A DNA stretch of 64,000 nt, taken from positions 4,393,001 through 4,457,000 of the forward strand of contig NZ_JAZHSB010000001.1 of NCBI RefSeq assembly GCF_036924715.1, read 5' to 3'. The stretch's first letter is position 1. Every line of letters starts with the position of its first letter. Below the pieces are notes generated by a model. That model made no database searches, was not told the DNA's origin, and was given only the letters and a program-made list of their open reading frames with translations. Below are positions 33,715-42,422 of this stretch, piece after piece. The position numbers were made by a program, and so were the translations under genes. This DNA comes from Bradyrhizobium sp. AZCC 1721. GTDB taxonomy: Bacteria > Pseudomonadota > Alphaproteobacteria > Rhizobiales > Xanthobacteraceae.

Positions 33715-34080
33715 TTACGTCATCGATCCCGGCATGAAGCAGCGAATGCTCAATCCCTGATAGCCGCGGATCGGCCAGACCATGGCTCGCCCTACCCGGT
33801 TCGGCTCGGTGATGACGGCATCTTCAGGCACGTCGTGCCACTCGCCGTCGATGCGAACGCGGTAGTGCCCGCCTTTTGATTCCCAATCCACGTCGCTGAC
33901 GGCGCTGCCGTCTGCGTCGGAACAACACGGTCCCTTTCCGCTCCTTAGACTGTCGAACCACTGCTTCAGCGGTGAGTTGGCATAACGGCCGTCAGGATCG
34001 CGGGCTTCGCCCGGAGCCGAGGCCAGCGGCAACATCAGCAACACGCTGCCGATGATCAGCGGCTCTCTCCAGCGGCCCAC
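33715..34080 (-). CDS. Secreted hypothetical protein
   Basis: About 121 residues from a GTG start: a leader (PLIIGSVLLMLPLASAPGEA), then QWFDSLRSGKGPCCSDADGS, with a paired CC, and YRVRIDGEWHDVPEDAVI. This is a common Rhizobiales exported hypothetical with a small beta domain. An in-frame start at 34242 would give a 54-residue basic extension and hide the signal peptide, so the shorter form is preferred. Function unknown. Confidence 0.68.
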   Translation of the reverse strand: MGRWREPLIIGSVLLMLPLASAPGEARDPDGRYANSPLKQWFDSLRSGKGPCCSDADGSAVSDVDWESKGGHYRVRIDGEWHDVPEDAVITEPNRVGRAMVWPIRGYQGLSIRCFMPGSMT

Positions 34081-34398
34081 ACGATGGCGGGCCGTAGTTT
34101 CACGGGAGTTTTTCTCTGTGCGTCGGCGCGCAACGTGGCCGCCGGAATTGATCCAGTTGGTCACCTGTTTCTCTGCTCCTGCACCCACCGGCCGGTGCCG
34201 GAGAGCACTATGCATTTCACGGGCCAACTTGATTCGGTTCACCGCCCGTCACCCTCACGTCACGCCGGGACGGTACGCTCCGTGTTTGCTTCCTGTACGG
34301 GAATCGGCAGGCAACCTGACGCGTTGACGCTATGGGCCACGCTTTGGCATAAATGATAACCAGCTTCCGTGGGCGCGGACGCCGGCATCTGGGACGCC
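34081..34398. other. Divergent intergenic region
   Basis: About 320 bases between the secreted-protein gene and the GrlR-like gene. It contains the possible N-terminal extensions of both. No further gene or clear promoter seen. Confidence 0.4.
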
Positions 34399-34749
34399 AT
34401 GAAGAACGGGCTCTATTCGATCCACGTCACCCTGCTGGATGGGCGCACCGGCAAGGGCAGCGGCGTTATTCTGTTCCGGGACGGCCAGATTCTCGGCGGC
34501 GACGCCTATCTGTTTTATACCGGCAGCTACACCGTGAAGGGCGACACCTTCAAGGGCGAGGTCCTGGTTCAGCGTCACACCACCCCGCGCGACAACGATA
34601 ATCCGCTGTTCGGCGGCCCCGCCCCGGTCGGCATCGGCGTATCCGGAACCTTCACCGACACCCGCGGCAGCATGAATGGAACCGCGCTCGTCGGCAAAGC
34701 GAGCCAAATCTTCGGCGCCACATTGCACAAATTGGCTGATATCAACTAG
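34399..34749 (+). CDS. GrlR-like small protein
   Basis: A 116-residue protein that begins MKNGLYSIHVTLLDG, contains GSGVILFRDGQILGGDAYLF and ends SMNGTALVGKASQ. This is the pattern of the GrlR regulatory-protein family, first known as a repressor partner in enteropathogen secretion control but widespread in Rhizobiales without type III secretion. Its partner is unknown here. A GTG at 34369 would add ten residues. Confidence 0.72.
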   Translation: MKNGLYSIHVTLLDGRTGKGSGVILFRDGQILGGDAYLFYTGSYTVKGDTFKGEVLVQRHTTPRDNDNPLFGGPAPVGIGVSGTFTDTRGSMNGTALVGKASQIFGATLHKLADIN

Positions 34750-34764
34750 CGGCCGGGCGCGCCC

Positions 34765-37443
34765 CTATTCCGCCGCCTGCTCCAGCGGCGCCGTGCGCGG
34801 CAGGATCATTTGAATGCGCGTGCCGCCGCCCGGCTCGGAATCAAGGTCGAGCCGGCCGCCGAGGCGGGTCGTCACGATGCTGTAGACGATGTGCAGGCCG
34901 AGCCCGGTGCCGCCCTGATCGCGCCGCGTGGTGAAGAACGGATCGAAGGCGCGGCGGCGGACATCGAGGCTCATGCCGATGCCGTTGTCTGAAAAGATGA
35001 TCTCGACATTGTCCTTGCCGGACTCCCGCACCTGGATATCGACCGTGCCCGGCTTGCCGTCCGGGAAGGCATGCGCCACCGAATTGAGGAACAGGTTGGT
35101 AAGCACCTGTCCGTACGGCCCGGGATAGCTGTTCATCATCAGGTTGGGCTGGCACTCGACATTGAGCGTCAGATTGTGCTTGCGCAGGCCCGGCCGCAAC
35201 GACATCACCACCTGCTCGGTGAGATCGCCGAGGTCGAAGGTGCGCTGGTCCGAGTAATTGCGATCAGCGGCGACCTGCTTGAACGACTGGATCAGCTCGG
35301 CGGCGCGGTTGAGATTGGCGACGAGCTGCGAAGACGCCGAGCGGCTTGTATCGAGAAAATCGTTCAGGCTGGAGCGGCGCAACTCGCCGCGGGCGACCTC
35401 CGCTGCAAAGTTCGACGTCTTTCGCTCCAACGCGGACGCCACCGTCAGGCTGATGCCGACGGGATTGTTGACCTCGTGGGCTACGCCGGCCACCAGCCGT
35501 CCCAACGCGGCGAGCTTTTCCGCCTCGATCAGCGAATTCTGCGTCTCGCGCAGGTTCCGTAGCGCTCCCTCCGCCGCATCCTTGGCCTTGCGCATCTCGG
35601 ATTCGACGCGCTTGCGCTCCCCGATGTCGAGCGCAACCGTCACGATGTTCTCGATCTCGCCGGCCGCATCCAGGATCGGCAGCTTGTTGACCAGCCATTG
35701 CCGCATATGGCCGGACGCGTCCTTGTATTCTTCCTCGTAGAAGCCGAGTTCCTTGCCAACCGCCAGCACCCGCTTGTCGGGCTCGTCGGTCTTTTCCGCG
35801 CCGTAGCGCGACATCAACTCGGCGGTGGTGCGGCCGATCGCATACCCCGGCTCGACCCCGAAAATGCCGGCCATATAGCGGTTCATCAGGACGTAGCGGA
35901 GCTGCTTATCCTTGACGTTGATGACCGCAGGCACGGTGTCGATCACCATTTGCAGCAGGCGGCGGCCTTCGGCGATCGCATCCTCGGCCCGCTTCTGGTC
36001 GGTGATGTCGCGCACCGTTCCTTCGTAGCGGACGACAATGCCGGCCTCGTTGTGCACGGCGCTCGCGCTGTCGGACAGCCACAGCACCGAGCCGTTGCGC
36101 GTGCGAACCTGGTACTCGTATTCGCGCACCATGCCGTCGCGCTGCATGAGCCGCTCGTATTCCGCCCGCGCCTCGGGGTGGACGTAAACGGTATCCGCGA
36201 TGTCGCCGATGCCGTTGATCAGACCCTGCGGCGTGGCATAGCCCATCATCCGCGCCAGCGCCGGGTTGGCGTTCAGCAGCGCGCCGCCGGGCGTCGTGAC
36301 GTAAATTCCGTCGACCGAGGACTCGAACAGCTTACGGTAACTTTCCTCCGCAAGCCGCTGTTCGGCGAGCGCACGCACCGCCGCCTCGCGTGCGGTGTCG
36401 GCATCGACCAGCGTTTGCCGGAATACTTCGGCCGCGCGGGCGATGTCGCCGATCTCGTTGTCCACGTCAGTCGCCGGGATCGAGGCGTTCTTCTCGCCGC
36501 CGGCTACCGCGCGGATCGAGCCTGCGATCGCGGCAAGCGGACGCACGGTGCGCCGGACCACCAGCAGCGACGCAAACAGTCCGATCAGGACGCCGGCAGT
36601 GCCGAGAACGATGCTCTGCCATTTCGCCTCCGTCAGGGTCCTCGCAAATTCACGCGAGAGGACGCGCCCCCGCCGCTCGCTGACGTCGCGCAACAATTCG
36701 GTGACGCGCTGGATCAGGCGGCCCTCCGCACCGAGCACTTCCCTGTCTATGTCGGATATCTGCCGTTCGCGGATCGATATGTTGACAATCGCCAGCGCAT
36801 AATCGTCGACGATCGCGCGCAGCTTTGAGTCCGCGATCGTCATCGAGCGCATGCTTTCCGCAGCCTGTTCGGCTGCCGAAGGGTTATGCGCAAGCAACGC
36901 CGAAGCGATCCGGCTCTGGGTCTGAGCCAGGGCCATCGCAAGCTTGGGATCGGATGCCTCGGCGATCGCCGTATCGAATTGCTCGCGCAAGGGCGGCAAC
37001 GCGACGATCATCTCGGCGCGGCGGTTGATCAGCGCGGAAATCCGCTCGATGCCGGTGCGGTAGGTTGCCAGGCGCTCGGTGACGCCGTCAATCATGTCCT
37101 GCTGCTCCGGCGCGAGCTCAAGCCGCGTCTTCTTCAGGATCTCGCCGAGCGCGTTGGCGGCTTCGCCAACCTGAAGCGACTGGTTGCCGCGATCGGTGAC
37201 GAAATCCCGCGCCGCCAGCCGCAATTCGTTCATGCGGCGATCGATATCCTCGGCCAGATCGCCGACGCTCTGCAGCCGCTGCAACTCGGCAAAGGTCGAA
37301 TCGATGTGGCGGATGGCAATGACGCTGGCGGTCGAGGTGATGATGATCACCGCCAGCACCAGCATGAAACTGCCGAATGTCAGTTGGCCGATCGAAAGCG
37401 AGAACGATCGCGGCGGCGAATTCGGCGGCGTTTCAGCGGTCAT
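34765..37443 (-). CDS. Membrane sensor histidine kinase, periplasmic helical domain + HAMP + 2 PAS
   Basis: An 892-residue kinase. A first membrane helix (FMLVLAVIIITSTASVIAI) and a second near residue 290 enclose a helical-bundle sensor of about 240 residues. Then follow HAMP, two PAS domains (SYRKLFESSVDGIYVTTPGG; RLLQMVIDTVPAVINVKDKQ), a HisKA domain with AGVAHEVNNPVG, and HATPase (DPFFTTRRDQGGTGLGLH). No receiver domain or adjacent regulator, so it is an orphan. ATG 37443 is the likelier start; 37530 is possible. Confidence 0.92.
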   Translation of the reverse strand: MTAETPPNSPPRSFSLSIGQLTFGSFMLVLAVIIITSTASVIAIRHIDSTFAELQRLQSVGDLAEDIDRRMNELRLAARDFVTDRGNQSLQVGEAANALGEILKKTRLELAPEQQDMIDGVTERLATYRTGIERISALINRRAEMIVALPPLREQFDTAIAEASDPKLAMALAQTQSRIASALLAHNPSAAEQAAESMRSMTIADSKLRAIVDDYALAIVNISIRERQISDIDREVLGAEGRLIQRVTELLRDVSERRGRVLSREFARTLTEAKWQSIVLGTAGVLIGLFASLLVVRRTVRPLAAIAGSIRAVAGGEKNASIPATDVDNEIGDIARAAEVFRQTLVDADTAREAAVRALAEQRLAEESYRKLFESSVDGIYVTTPGGALLNANPALARMMGYATPQGLINGIGDIADTVYVHPEARAEYERLMQRDGMVREYEYQVRTRNGSVLWLSDSASAVHNEAGIVVRYEGTVRDITDQKRAEDAIAEGRRLLQMVIDTVPAVINVKDKQLRYVLMNRYMAGIFGVEPGYAIGRTTAELMSRYGAEKTDEPDKRVLAVGKELGFYEEEYKDASGHMRQWLVNKLPILDAAGEIENIVTVALDIGERKRVESEMRKAKDAAEGALRNLRETQNSLIEAEKLAALGRLVAGVAHEVNNPVGISLTVASALERKTSNFAAEVARGELRRSSLNDFLDTSRSASSQLVANLNRAAELIQSFKQVAADRNYSDQRTFDLGDLTEQVVMSLRPGLRKHNLTLNVECQPNLMMNSYPGPYGQVLTNLFLNSVAHAFPDGKPGTVDIQVRESGKDNVEIIFSDNGIGMSLDVRRRAFDPFFTTRRDQGGTGLGLHIVYSIVTTRLGGRLDLDSEPGGGTRIQMILPRTAPLEQAAE

Positions 37444-37634
37444 GTGGGTCGGGGCCGGGCTCCAATCGGGCGCAATATACGATGTATTTCGGGCCGTAGG
37501 GAACATGCCGGAATCGGCCGGATTAGCCATCCGGACCCAAAAGAGGCGGGCCAGCCAAGGCGAATGGCTGTTAACCTTTCCCGATGGGGATGGCCGGCAG
37601 GACCGCCCGTGGATACCGAGGCGATTTGGGACCG

Positions 37635-38435
37635 TCAGCCGACCGAGCCGACCTCGAACACCTCGCCGTCATAGCCGGCCTCGGGGGGAATGCGGAGCTG
37701 CCGGCCGCCATTGTTCCGGGTCATCACGGGTGTCACGGTGACGACCGATTTGCCTCTGGAGTCGTCGAGCGCAGCCTTCACGCTGGCCTGCTTGCCGAGC
37801 TTGATCAGGTTGCGGGTGGTCGGGAACGGCAGCTTGAAGCGCCCGCTCTCACCGCCCTCCAGCGCCTCGCGCGGCGATACCCAGATCGAGTCGATGGATT
37901 CCCGGCCGTCATGGGCGCCGACCTGTTCCGGTGGCGCGGCGGCAAGGAAGAACCAGGTGTCGAAGCGCTTCGGCATGCCCTCCGGTGTGATCCAGTGCGC
38001 GTAAGGAACGAGTTTGTCGAGCGCCAGCACCATGCCGTTGTCGGACAGCACGTTAAGGAACGTGATCTTGCTGTCGCAGAGGTCGGCGCGATTGATAGCC
38101 TCGATCTCGCTGGCGCGTTTGGCATCGACCAACGCCGTCGCCCCCTTCGGCCGCGCCAGCAGGATGCCGCTTTCCTCAAACGTTTCGCGGATCGCGGCGA
38201 TGCGGAAACTCAGCGTGGCTTCGTCGAGCCCCTCGCCTCCCGAATAGAGTTCGGGCCGCGCGATGATCTCCTTGTCACCCTTGTCGACACTGCCGCCGGG
38301 AAACACCAGCGCGCCGGAATTGAAATCGATCTCATAATGGCGAACCATCATGAAGACCTCGATTTCCTTGGCGTCTGCGCTGTCGCGCAGCAGCAGGATC
38401 GTGGATGCAGGACGCGGGGCGACGGCTTCGGCCAT
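37635..38435 (-). CDS. Nudix hydrolase, NUDT19-like
   Basis: A 266-residue Nudix protein. The Nudix box is interrupted: GALVFPGGSVDKGD and AAIRETFEESGILLA are separated by an insert, as in NUDT19/RP2p proteins, which hydrolyse CoA or acyl-CoA. It probably cleaves a nucleoside-diphosphate-linked substrate such as CoA. It starts 4 bases after the DHDPS-family gene, so both form an operon. Confidence 0.86.
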   Translation of the reverse strand: MAEAVAPRPASTILLLRDSADAKEIEVFMMVRHYEIDFNSGALVFPGGSVDKGDKEIIARPELYSGGEGLDEATLSFRIAAIRETFEESGILLARPKGATALVDAKRASEIEAINRADLCDSKITFLNVLSDNGMVLALDKLVPYAHWITPEGMPKRFDTWFFLAAAPPEQVGAHDGRESIDSIWVSPREALEGGESGRFKLPFPTTRNLIKLGKQASVKAALDDSRGKSVVTVTPVMTRNNGGRQLRIPPEAGYDGEVFEVGSVG

Positions 38436-38439
38436 ATGA

Positions 38440-39393
38440 CTAGCCCGCCGCGCTGGACTGCGGTTGCAGATTGGCGCGGCGGTCGACGCGCGCCACCCGC
38501 GACAACAGATAATCGACTTCGGCCTTTGCCGTCGCCGTAATCGTCGCGCCGGGCTTGCGCTGCGCGCTGGAAGAGATGATGCCACGCTTCTGCAGCACGT
38601 ATTTGCGCACCGACAGGCCCGCGCCTGGCTGCTGCTCGTAGCGGATCAGCGGCAGGTGCGCATCGAACAGATCGTGAGCGGCGTCGCGCTTGCCGGCTTT
38701 CGACAGCTTCACGACGTCGATCAACAGTTCCGGAAAAGCGTAGCCGGTCATGGCGCCGTCGGCGCCGCGCTCCATTTCGAAGTCGAGGAACAGACCGCCG
38801 TTGCCGACCAGGATCGACAGCGGCCGCAGCGAGCCGTCCTTCTGGAAATTACGCAGCGTCGTGATCTTCTCCAGGCCCGGCCAGTCCTCGTGCTTGAGCA
38901 TCACGCAGGACGGCGAATCCATCACGATTTTGCGGATCACGGCGGACGTGAAGATGACGTTGAGCGTCAGCGGATAGTCCTGCAGCACCCAGGGGATCTC
39001 GTCGCCGATCGCTTCCTGCGCCTGCTTGAAATAGCCCGTGATCTGATCATCGGTGCGCAAATGCGGCGGCGGCGCGATCATCACGCCGGCAGCGCCAGCA
39101 TCCATCGACGCTTTCGCCAGCGAGCGCATCGAGGCAAAACCGGGCGCCGAGACGCCGACGATGATCTGCATGTTTTTGGCGCGCTTGACGAAGCGGATCG
39201 CTACCTGCTCGGCCTCAGCAGCATCGAGCTTCGGTGCCTCGCCCAAGATGCCGAGCACGGTGACGCCGTCGCAGCTGACTTCGGCGTAGAAGTCGGTCAG
39301 GCGATCGATCGATTTCTCGTCGATGCGGCCGTCGTCGTGGAACGGCGTCGGCGCGATTGCGAACGTGCCTGCGGCCTGGGCGGTGAGCTTCAT
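38440..39393 (-). CDS. Dihydrodipicolinate synthase-family aldolase/lyase
   Basis: A 317-residue class I TIM-barrel lyase. The Schiff-base Lys167 (VMLKHEDWPG) and the catalytic Tyr140 (QDYPLTLN) are present. The usual GTTGE pyruvate-binding loop reads GILGE (48-52), which argues against lysine-pathway DapA and for another 2-oxo-acid aldolase. AAGG precedes the ATG. It is cotranscribed with the Nudix gene. Confidence 0.88.
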   Translation of the reverse strand: MKLTAQAAGTFAIAPTPFHDDGRIDEKSIDRLTDFYAEVSCDGVTVLGILGEAPKLDAAEAEQVAIRFVKRAKNMQIIVGVSAPGFASMRSLAKASMDAGAAGVMIAPPPHLRTDDQITGYFKQAQEAIGDEIPWVLQDYPLTLNVIFTSAVIRKIVMDSPSCVMLKHEDWPGLEKITTLRNFQKDGSLRPLSILVGNGGLFLDFEMERGADGAMTGYAFPELLIDVVKLSKAGKRDAAHDLFDAHLPLIRYEQQPGAGLSVRKYVLQKRGIISSSAQRKPGATITATAKAEVDYLLSRVARVDRRANLQPQSSAAG

Positions 39394-39460
39394 GATTACC
39401 TTCTTTGGCAGGGGCTGGACGGAATATTTCTGATCATGGATAGCACCACCGACCTGCCCC

Positions 39461-39913
39461 TCAAAGCGCCAGATTAAGCCTCGGAATGAGCCTGCCCGGG
39501 ATCGAGCCCGATGGAACAAGCCCGTCATCGATCGCCCCCATGCAGCGGTAAAATTCGGCCGCATCGGGGTCGGCTTCGATGATGAGTGCGGTGGCGCCAG
39601 CCGCGCGGGCGATGGTTTTGGCCCAATCGAGCAGCTTTCGACCTGTTCCGGTCCGCAGCATGGTCGGCTCGATGAACAGCTTTTCGAGCTGCGCCGTATC
39701 GCCACTGCATTTCACTTCGGCAAGCCCTACGAGGCGGCCGTCGAGCTCGGCGACCTGCACCTGGGACGCCAGGATGCTCGTCGGCGTCAGCGTAAGCTCC
39801 TTGCGGCAGGCCGCCATGAAGGCGTCGTCATACCCCCAGACCGCCTTTGAGCGCAGGCACAGCTCGGTGAGAGCTGCACCTTCCTCCGGACGCGCGGGCC
39901 GCAACGCTAGCAT
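39461..39913 (-). CDS. GNAT-family N-acetyltransferase
   Basis: A 150-residue GNAT protein with acetyl-CoA loop region LRTGTGRKLLDWAKTIARAA and C-terminal EFYRCMGAID. It should transfer an acetyl group to an unknown amine. GGAGGTGCC precedes the ATG. It is separated from the DHDPS-family gene by about 70 bases on the same strand. Confidence 0.9.
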   Translation of the reverse strand: MLALRPARPEEGAALTELCLRSKAVWGYDDAFMAACRKELTLTPTSILASQVQVAELDGRLVGLAEVKCSGDTAQLEKLFIEPTMLRTGTGRKLLDWAKTIARAAGATALIIEADPDAAEFYRCMGAIDDGLVPSGSIPGRLIPRLNLAL

Positions 39914-39934
39914 GGCACCTCCATCACACCGAAA

Positions 39935-40813
39935 TCAGAACCGTCGCGCGCCCATCTTGATCTGCTCTTCGGAGAAAAAGATCTCCTTGGCGTGGGTCAC
40001 GATGTCCTCGGCCTTCCAGCCCGTGAACGGCGGCTTCCAGCCTTCCATTTCCATCATCCGCATCTCCCGCACCCCGCGCGGGCCGGAGACGCCGAGCACC
40101 TTGCCGGTCTGGTCGCCCGACAAATCGCTGACCATGTATAGCACGGCCGGCGCGATGCCGTCCGGGCCGAGCGCGGCGCCAGGGTTCTCTCTATAGCGCG
40201 GCAGATCTGCGGTCATGCGGGTCAACGCGCCCGGCGCCAGGGTCCAGAACCGGATGTTGTACTTGCGGCCCTCGATCGCCAGCACGTTTGACAGTCCCCA
40301 GATACCGCCCTTGGCGGCGCCATAGTTGGTCTGGCCGAAATTGCCGATCAGGCCCGAGGTTGAGGAGGTATTGACGATGACGCCGCCGCCATTCTCGCGC
40401 ATCCATTTGAACACCGGCTGGGTGCAGCAGAAGGTGCCTTTGAGGTGCACCCTGATCACCTTGTCCCAATTGGCCTCCTTGGCCTTGGCGAAGGTTTCGT
40501 CGAGCAGGATGCCGGCATTGTTCACCAGGATATCGGCGCGGCCGAAATTCTTGATGGCGTCGTCGAACACCGATTGCCCGCCGGCCATGGTCGAGATGTC
40601 GGCGCCATTAGCGACGGCGCGGCCGCCCTCTTCCTTGATGGCGTTGACGACCTTCTGCGCCATGGAGACGTCGGCGCCGGAGCCGTCGCGGGGACCGCCG
40701 AGGTCGTTGACCACGACGGCCGCCCCCTCGCGCGCGAACAGTTTGGCATAGGCCTCACCGAGCCCGCCGCCTGCACCGGTGATGATGGCAACTTTGCCGT
40801 CGAGCAATCCCAT
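39935..40813 (-). CDS. SDR-family 3-hydroxyacyl-CoA dehydrogenase-like protein (MFE-2 type)
   Basis: A 292-residue short-chain dehydrogenase. TGAGGGLG (12-19) binds the dinucleotide; NNAG, Ser150-152 and YxxxK (Tyr164, Lys168) form the active site. VVVNDLGGPRDGSG is characteristic of the dehydrogenase part of peroxisomal multifunctional enzyme 2, so it probably oxidises 3-hydroxyacyl-CoA. Next to a MaoC hydratase gene, it would complete hydration and dehydrogenation of a side chain. GGGAG precedes the ATG. Confidence 0.9.
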   Translation of the reverse strand: MGLLDGKVAIITGAGGGLGEAYAKLFAREGAAVVVNDLGGPRDGSGADVSMAQKVVNAIKEEGGRAVANGADISTMAGGQSVFDDAIKNFGRADILVNNAGILLDETFAKAKEANWDKVIRVHLKGTFCCTQPVFKWMRENGGGVIVNTSSTSGLIGNFGQTNYGAAKGGIWGLSNVLAIEGRKYNIRFWTLAPGALTRMTADLPRYRENPGAALGPDGIAPAVLYMVSDLSGDQTGKVLGVSGPRGVREMRMMEMEGWKPPFTGWKAEDIVTHAKEIFFSEEQIKMGARRF

Positions 40814-40837
40814 GGTGTTTCTCCCGCCTTGTTTTCC

Positions 40838-40964
40838 GTTCTCGTGTCCCGGACGCGATGCAGCGTGAAAGGCTGCGTCGCAGAGCCGGGACCCATCGTG
40901 GCTCCGTCATGGGCCCCGGCTCAGCAGCGCATCACTACGTGCTGCGCTGCGTCCGGGGAACGAG
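40838..40964. repeat. Dispersed intergenic repeat (CCCGGACGCGATGCAGCG family)
   Basis: GTGTCCCGGACGCGATGCAG at the left and CTGCGCTGCGTCCGGGG at the right are inverted ends; the middle has GAGCCGGGACCCAT and GGCCCCGGCTCAG. A related copy lies at 45140-45287. It separates the SDR and MaoC genes and may fold strongly in RNA. Confidence 0.75.
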
Positions 40965-40966
40965 AT

Positions 40967-41827
40967 CTAACCCAGCACCGTCTTGCCGCTCTTGATCACC
41001 GTGACGCCGCGCGACTTCACCTTGGCTTCGAACGAGACGATGTTGCCGTCCTTCCACATCTCCATCGTTACGGTCTCGCCGGGATAGACCGGCGAGGAAA
41101 AGCGGGCAACGTGCTGCTTGAAGGCCGATGGATCGTAATCGGCGTAGGTCTGCAGCACGCCGCGGCAGGTGATGCCGTAGGTGCACATGCCGTGCAGGAT
41201 CGGCCGCGGAAAGCCAGCCTTCTTCGCAAACTCGGGATCTGAGTGCAGCGGATTGCGGTCGCCGCAGAGCCGGTAGACCAGCGCCTGGTCCGGGCGCGTC
41301 GTGATATCGACGATCTTGTCGGGCGCGCGGTTCGGAACCTTGTGCGGCTCGGGCTGGCCTTCGGATGGGCCGCCAAAACCGCCGTCGCCGCGGGCGAAAC
41401 GCGAAGCGACGAGCGTGGCCAGCTTGTCGCCGTTCTCGTCCTTCAACACGGTCTGGTGCCGGATGACGGCGCCCTTGTCCTTGCCCTTGTCGAAGACGTC
41501 GAGCACGGTCGAGTCGGCCGTGATCTTGGCCGCGCTCGGCAGCGGCTTGTGGAAGGTGATGTCGCGCTCGCCGTCGACCACCATGACACGGTTGAGGTTC
41601 ATTTCGCCGGGGCTTGAGCCCCAGGCCGCCACCGAGGCGAAGGTCGGCACGACCTTCAGGGGACGCGGAGTTAAAGTGCCCTCGTTGACGAAGGCGAGTT
41701 CGCTCTCGTCCATCGGATCGGCGCCCATGCCGATGCCATAAGCGTAGAGCATCACCTCGCGATCGGTATAGGCGTATTTCTGGCCGAGATTTTTCAGGGC
41801 CATGAGCTGTTCGTAGTTGATCGGCAT
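40967..41827 (-). CDS. MaoC-like enoyl-CoA hydratase (MFE-2 hydratase 2 type)
   Basis: A 286-residue double hot-dog protein. The C-terminal hot dog has YRLCGDRNPLHSDPEF and then FPRPILHGMCTYG, the hydratase-2 motif with catalytic Asp and His. The N-terminal hot dog is the degenerate partner. It should hydrate trans-2-enoyl-CoA to the (3R)-hydroxy product. Together with the SDR, DUF35 and thiolase genes it forms a beta-oxidation-like cluster. GGGGAGAAG precedes the ATG. Confidence 0.92.
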   Translation of the reverse strand: MPINYEQLMALKNLGQKYAYTDREVMLYAYGIGMGADPMDESELAFVNEGTLTPRPLKVVPTFASVAAWGSSPGEMNLNRVMVVDGERDITFHKPLPSAAKITADSTVLDVFDKGKDKGAVIRHQTVLKDENGDKLATLVASRFARGDGGFGGPSEGQPEPHKVPNRAPDKIVDITTRPDQALVYRLCGDRNPLHSDPEFAKKAGFPRPILHGMCTYGITCRGVLQTYADYDPSAFKQHVARFSSPVYPGETVTMEMWKDGNIVSFEAKVKSRGVTVIKSGKTVLG

Positions 41828-41872
41828 TTCGTTTCTTCTCCCCGAACCTCTTTTGCCGGCGCCCGTTACAGC

Positions 41873-42026
41873 GCCCTCTCCCCTTGCGGGAGAGGGCTAC
41901 ACCGGCGTCGAACACAAACTCGCTTGGGAGAGAGGTTGCCTCGGCAAATACATCTCTCTCGTGGAGAGACACCCCTCTTCCGGCAGCTTCGCTGCCATCT
42001 TCCCCCGCAAGGGGGGAAGGTACTTT
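41873..42026. repeat. Intergenic repeat with inverted CCCTC-CTTGCGGG-GAGGG ends
   Basis: CCCTCTCCCCTTGCGGGAGAGGG at left, abbreviated here as CCCTCTCC...GGAGAGGG, and TTCCCCCGCAAGGGGGGAA at right. Same family as 56857-57027, with more divergent ends. Non-coding. Confidence 0.75.
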
Positions 42027-42032
42027 CTAGGG

Positions 42033-42422
42033 CTAGGCCGCGGTGAAGAACGGCAGTGGAGCGCCGTCGGTTGGCTTCCACACCAGCTTCACCTTCTGGC
42101 CGATCTTCAGGCTCGTTAGATCGCAGTCGACGATGTTGGTCTGCAGCGACGGTCCTTCCTTCAGCGTCACATAAGCGATCGCATATGGACCAGTCGGCGA
42201 CTTCCGCATCAGGCTGTAGGTGTAGACCGTCGCCTCGCCGGAAGCTTCCTCCCACACCGTCTTGTCCGAAAAACAGAACGGGCAGATCGAGCGTGGGAAG
42301 TAGTGCGCCTCGCCGCAAGCCGTGCAGCGCTTGATCATGAACTTGCCGGCCTTGGCGGCTTCCCAGAACGGGGCAGTTTCGGGATTGGTCACCGGCGCCG
42401 GATATTTCTTTGCTTCAGCCAT
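42033..42422 (-). CDS. DUF35 OB-fold/zinc-ribbon acyl-CoA-associated protein
   Basis: A 129-residue protein with a rubredoxin-like zinc ribbon (Cys33, Cys36, Cys47, Cys50) and an OB-fold. DUF35 proteins partner SCP-x-type thiolases and related aldolases. Its ATG overlaps the stop of the thiolase gene (TGATG), so the two are made together and probably form a complex. It recalls the ChsH2/Ltp2 side-chain aldolase system. This assignment is inference from context and family. Confidence 0.9.
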   Translation of the reverse strand: MAEAKKYPAPVTNPETAPFWEAAKAGKFMIKRCTACGEAHYFPRSICPFCFSDKTVWEEASGEATVYTYSLMRKSPTGPYAIAYVTLKEGPSLQTNIVDCDLTSLKIGQKVKLVWKPTDGAPLPFFTAA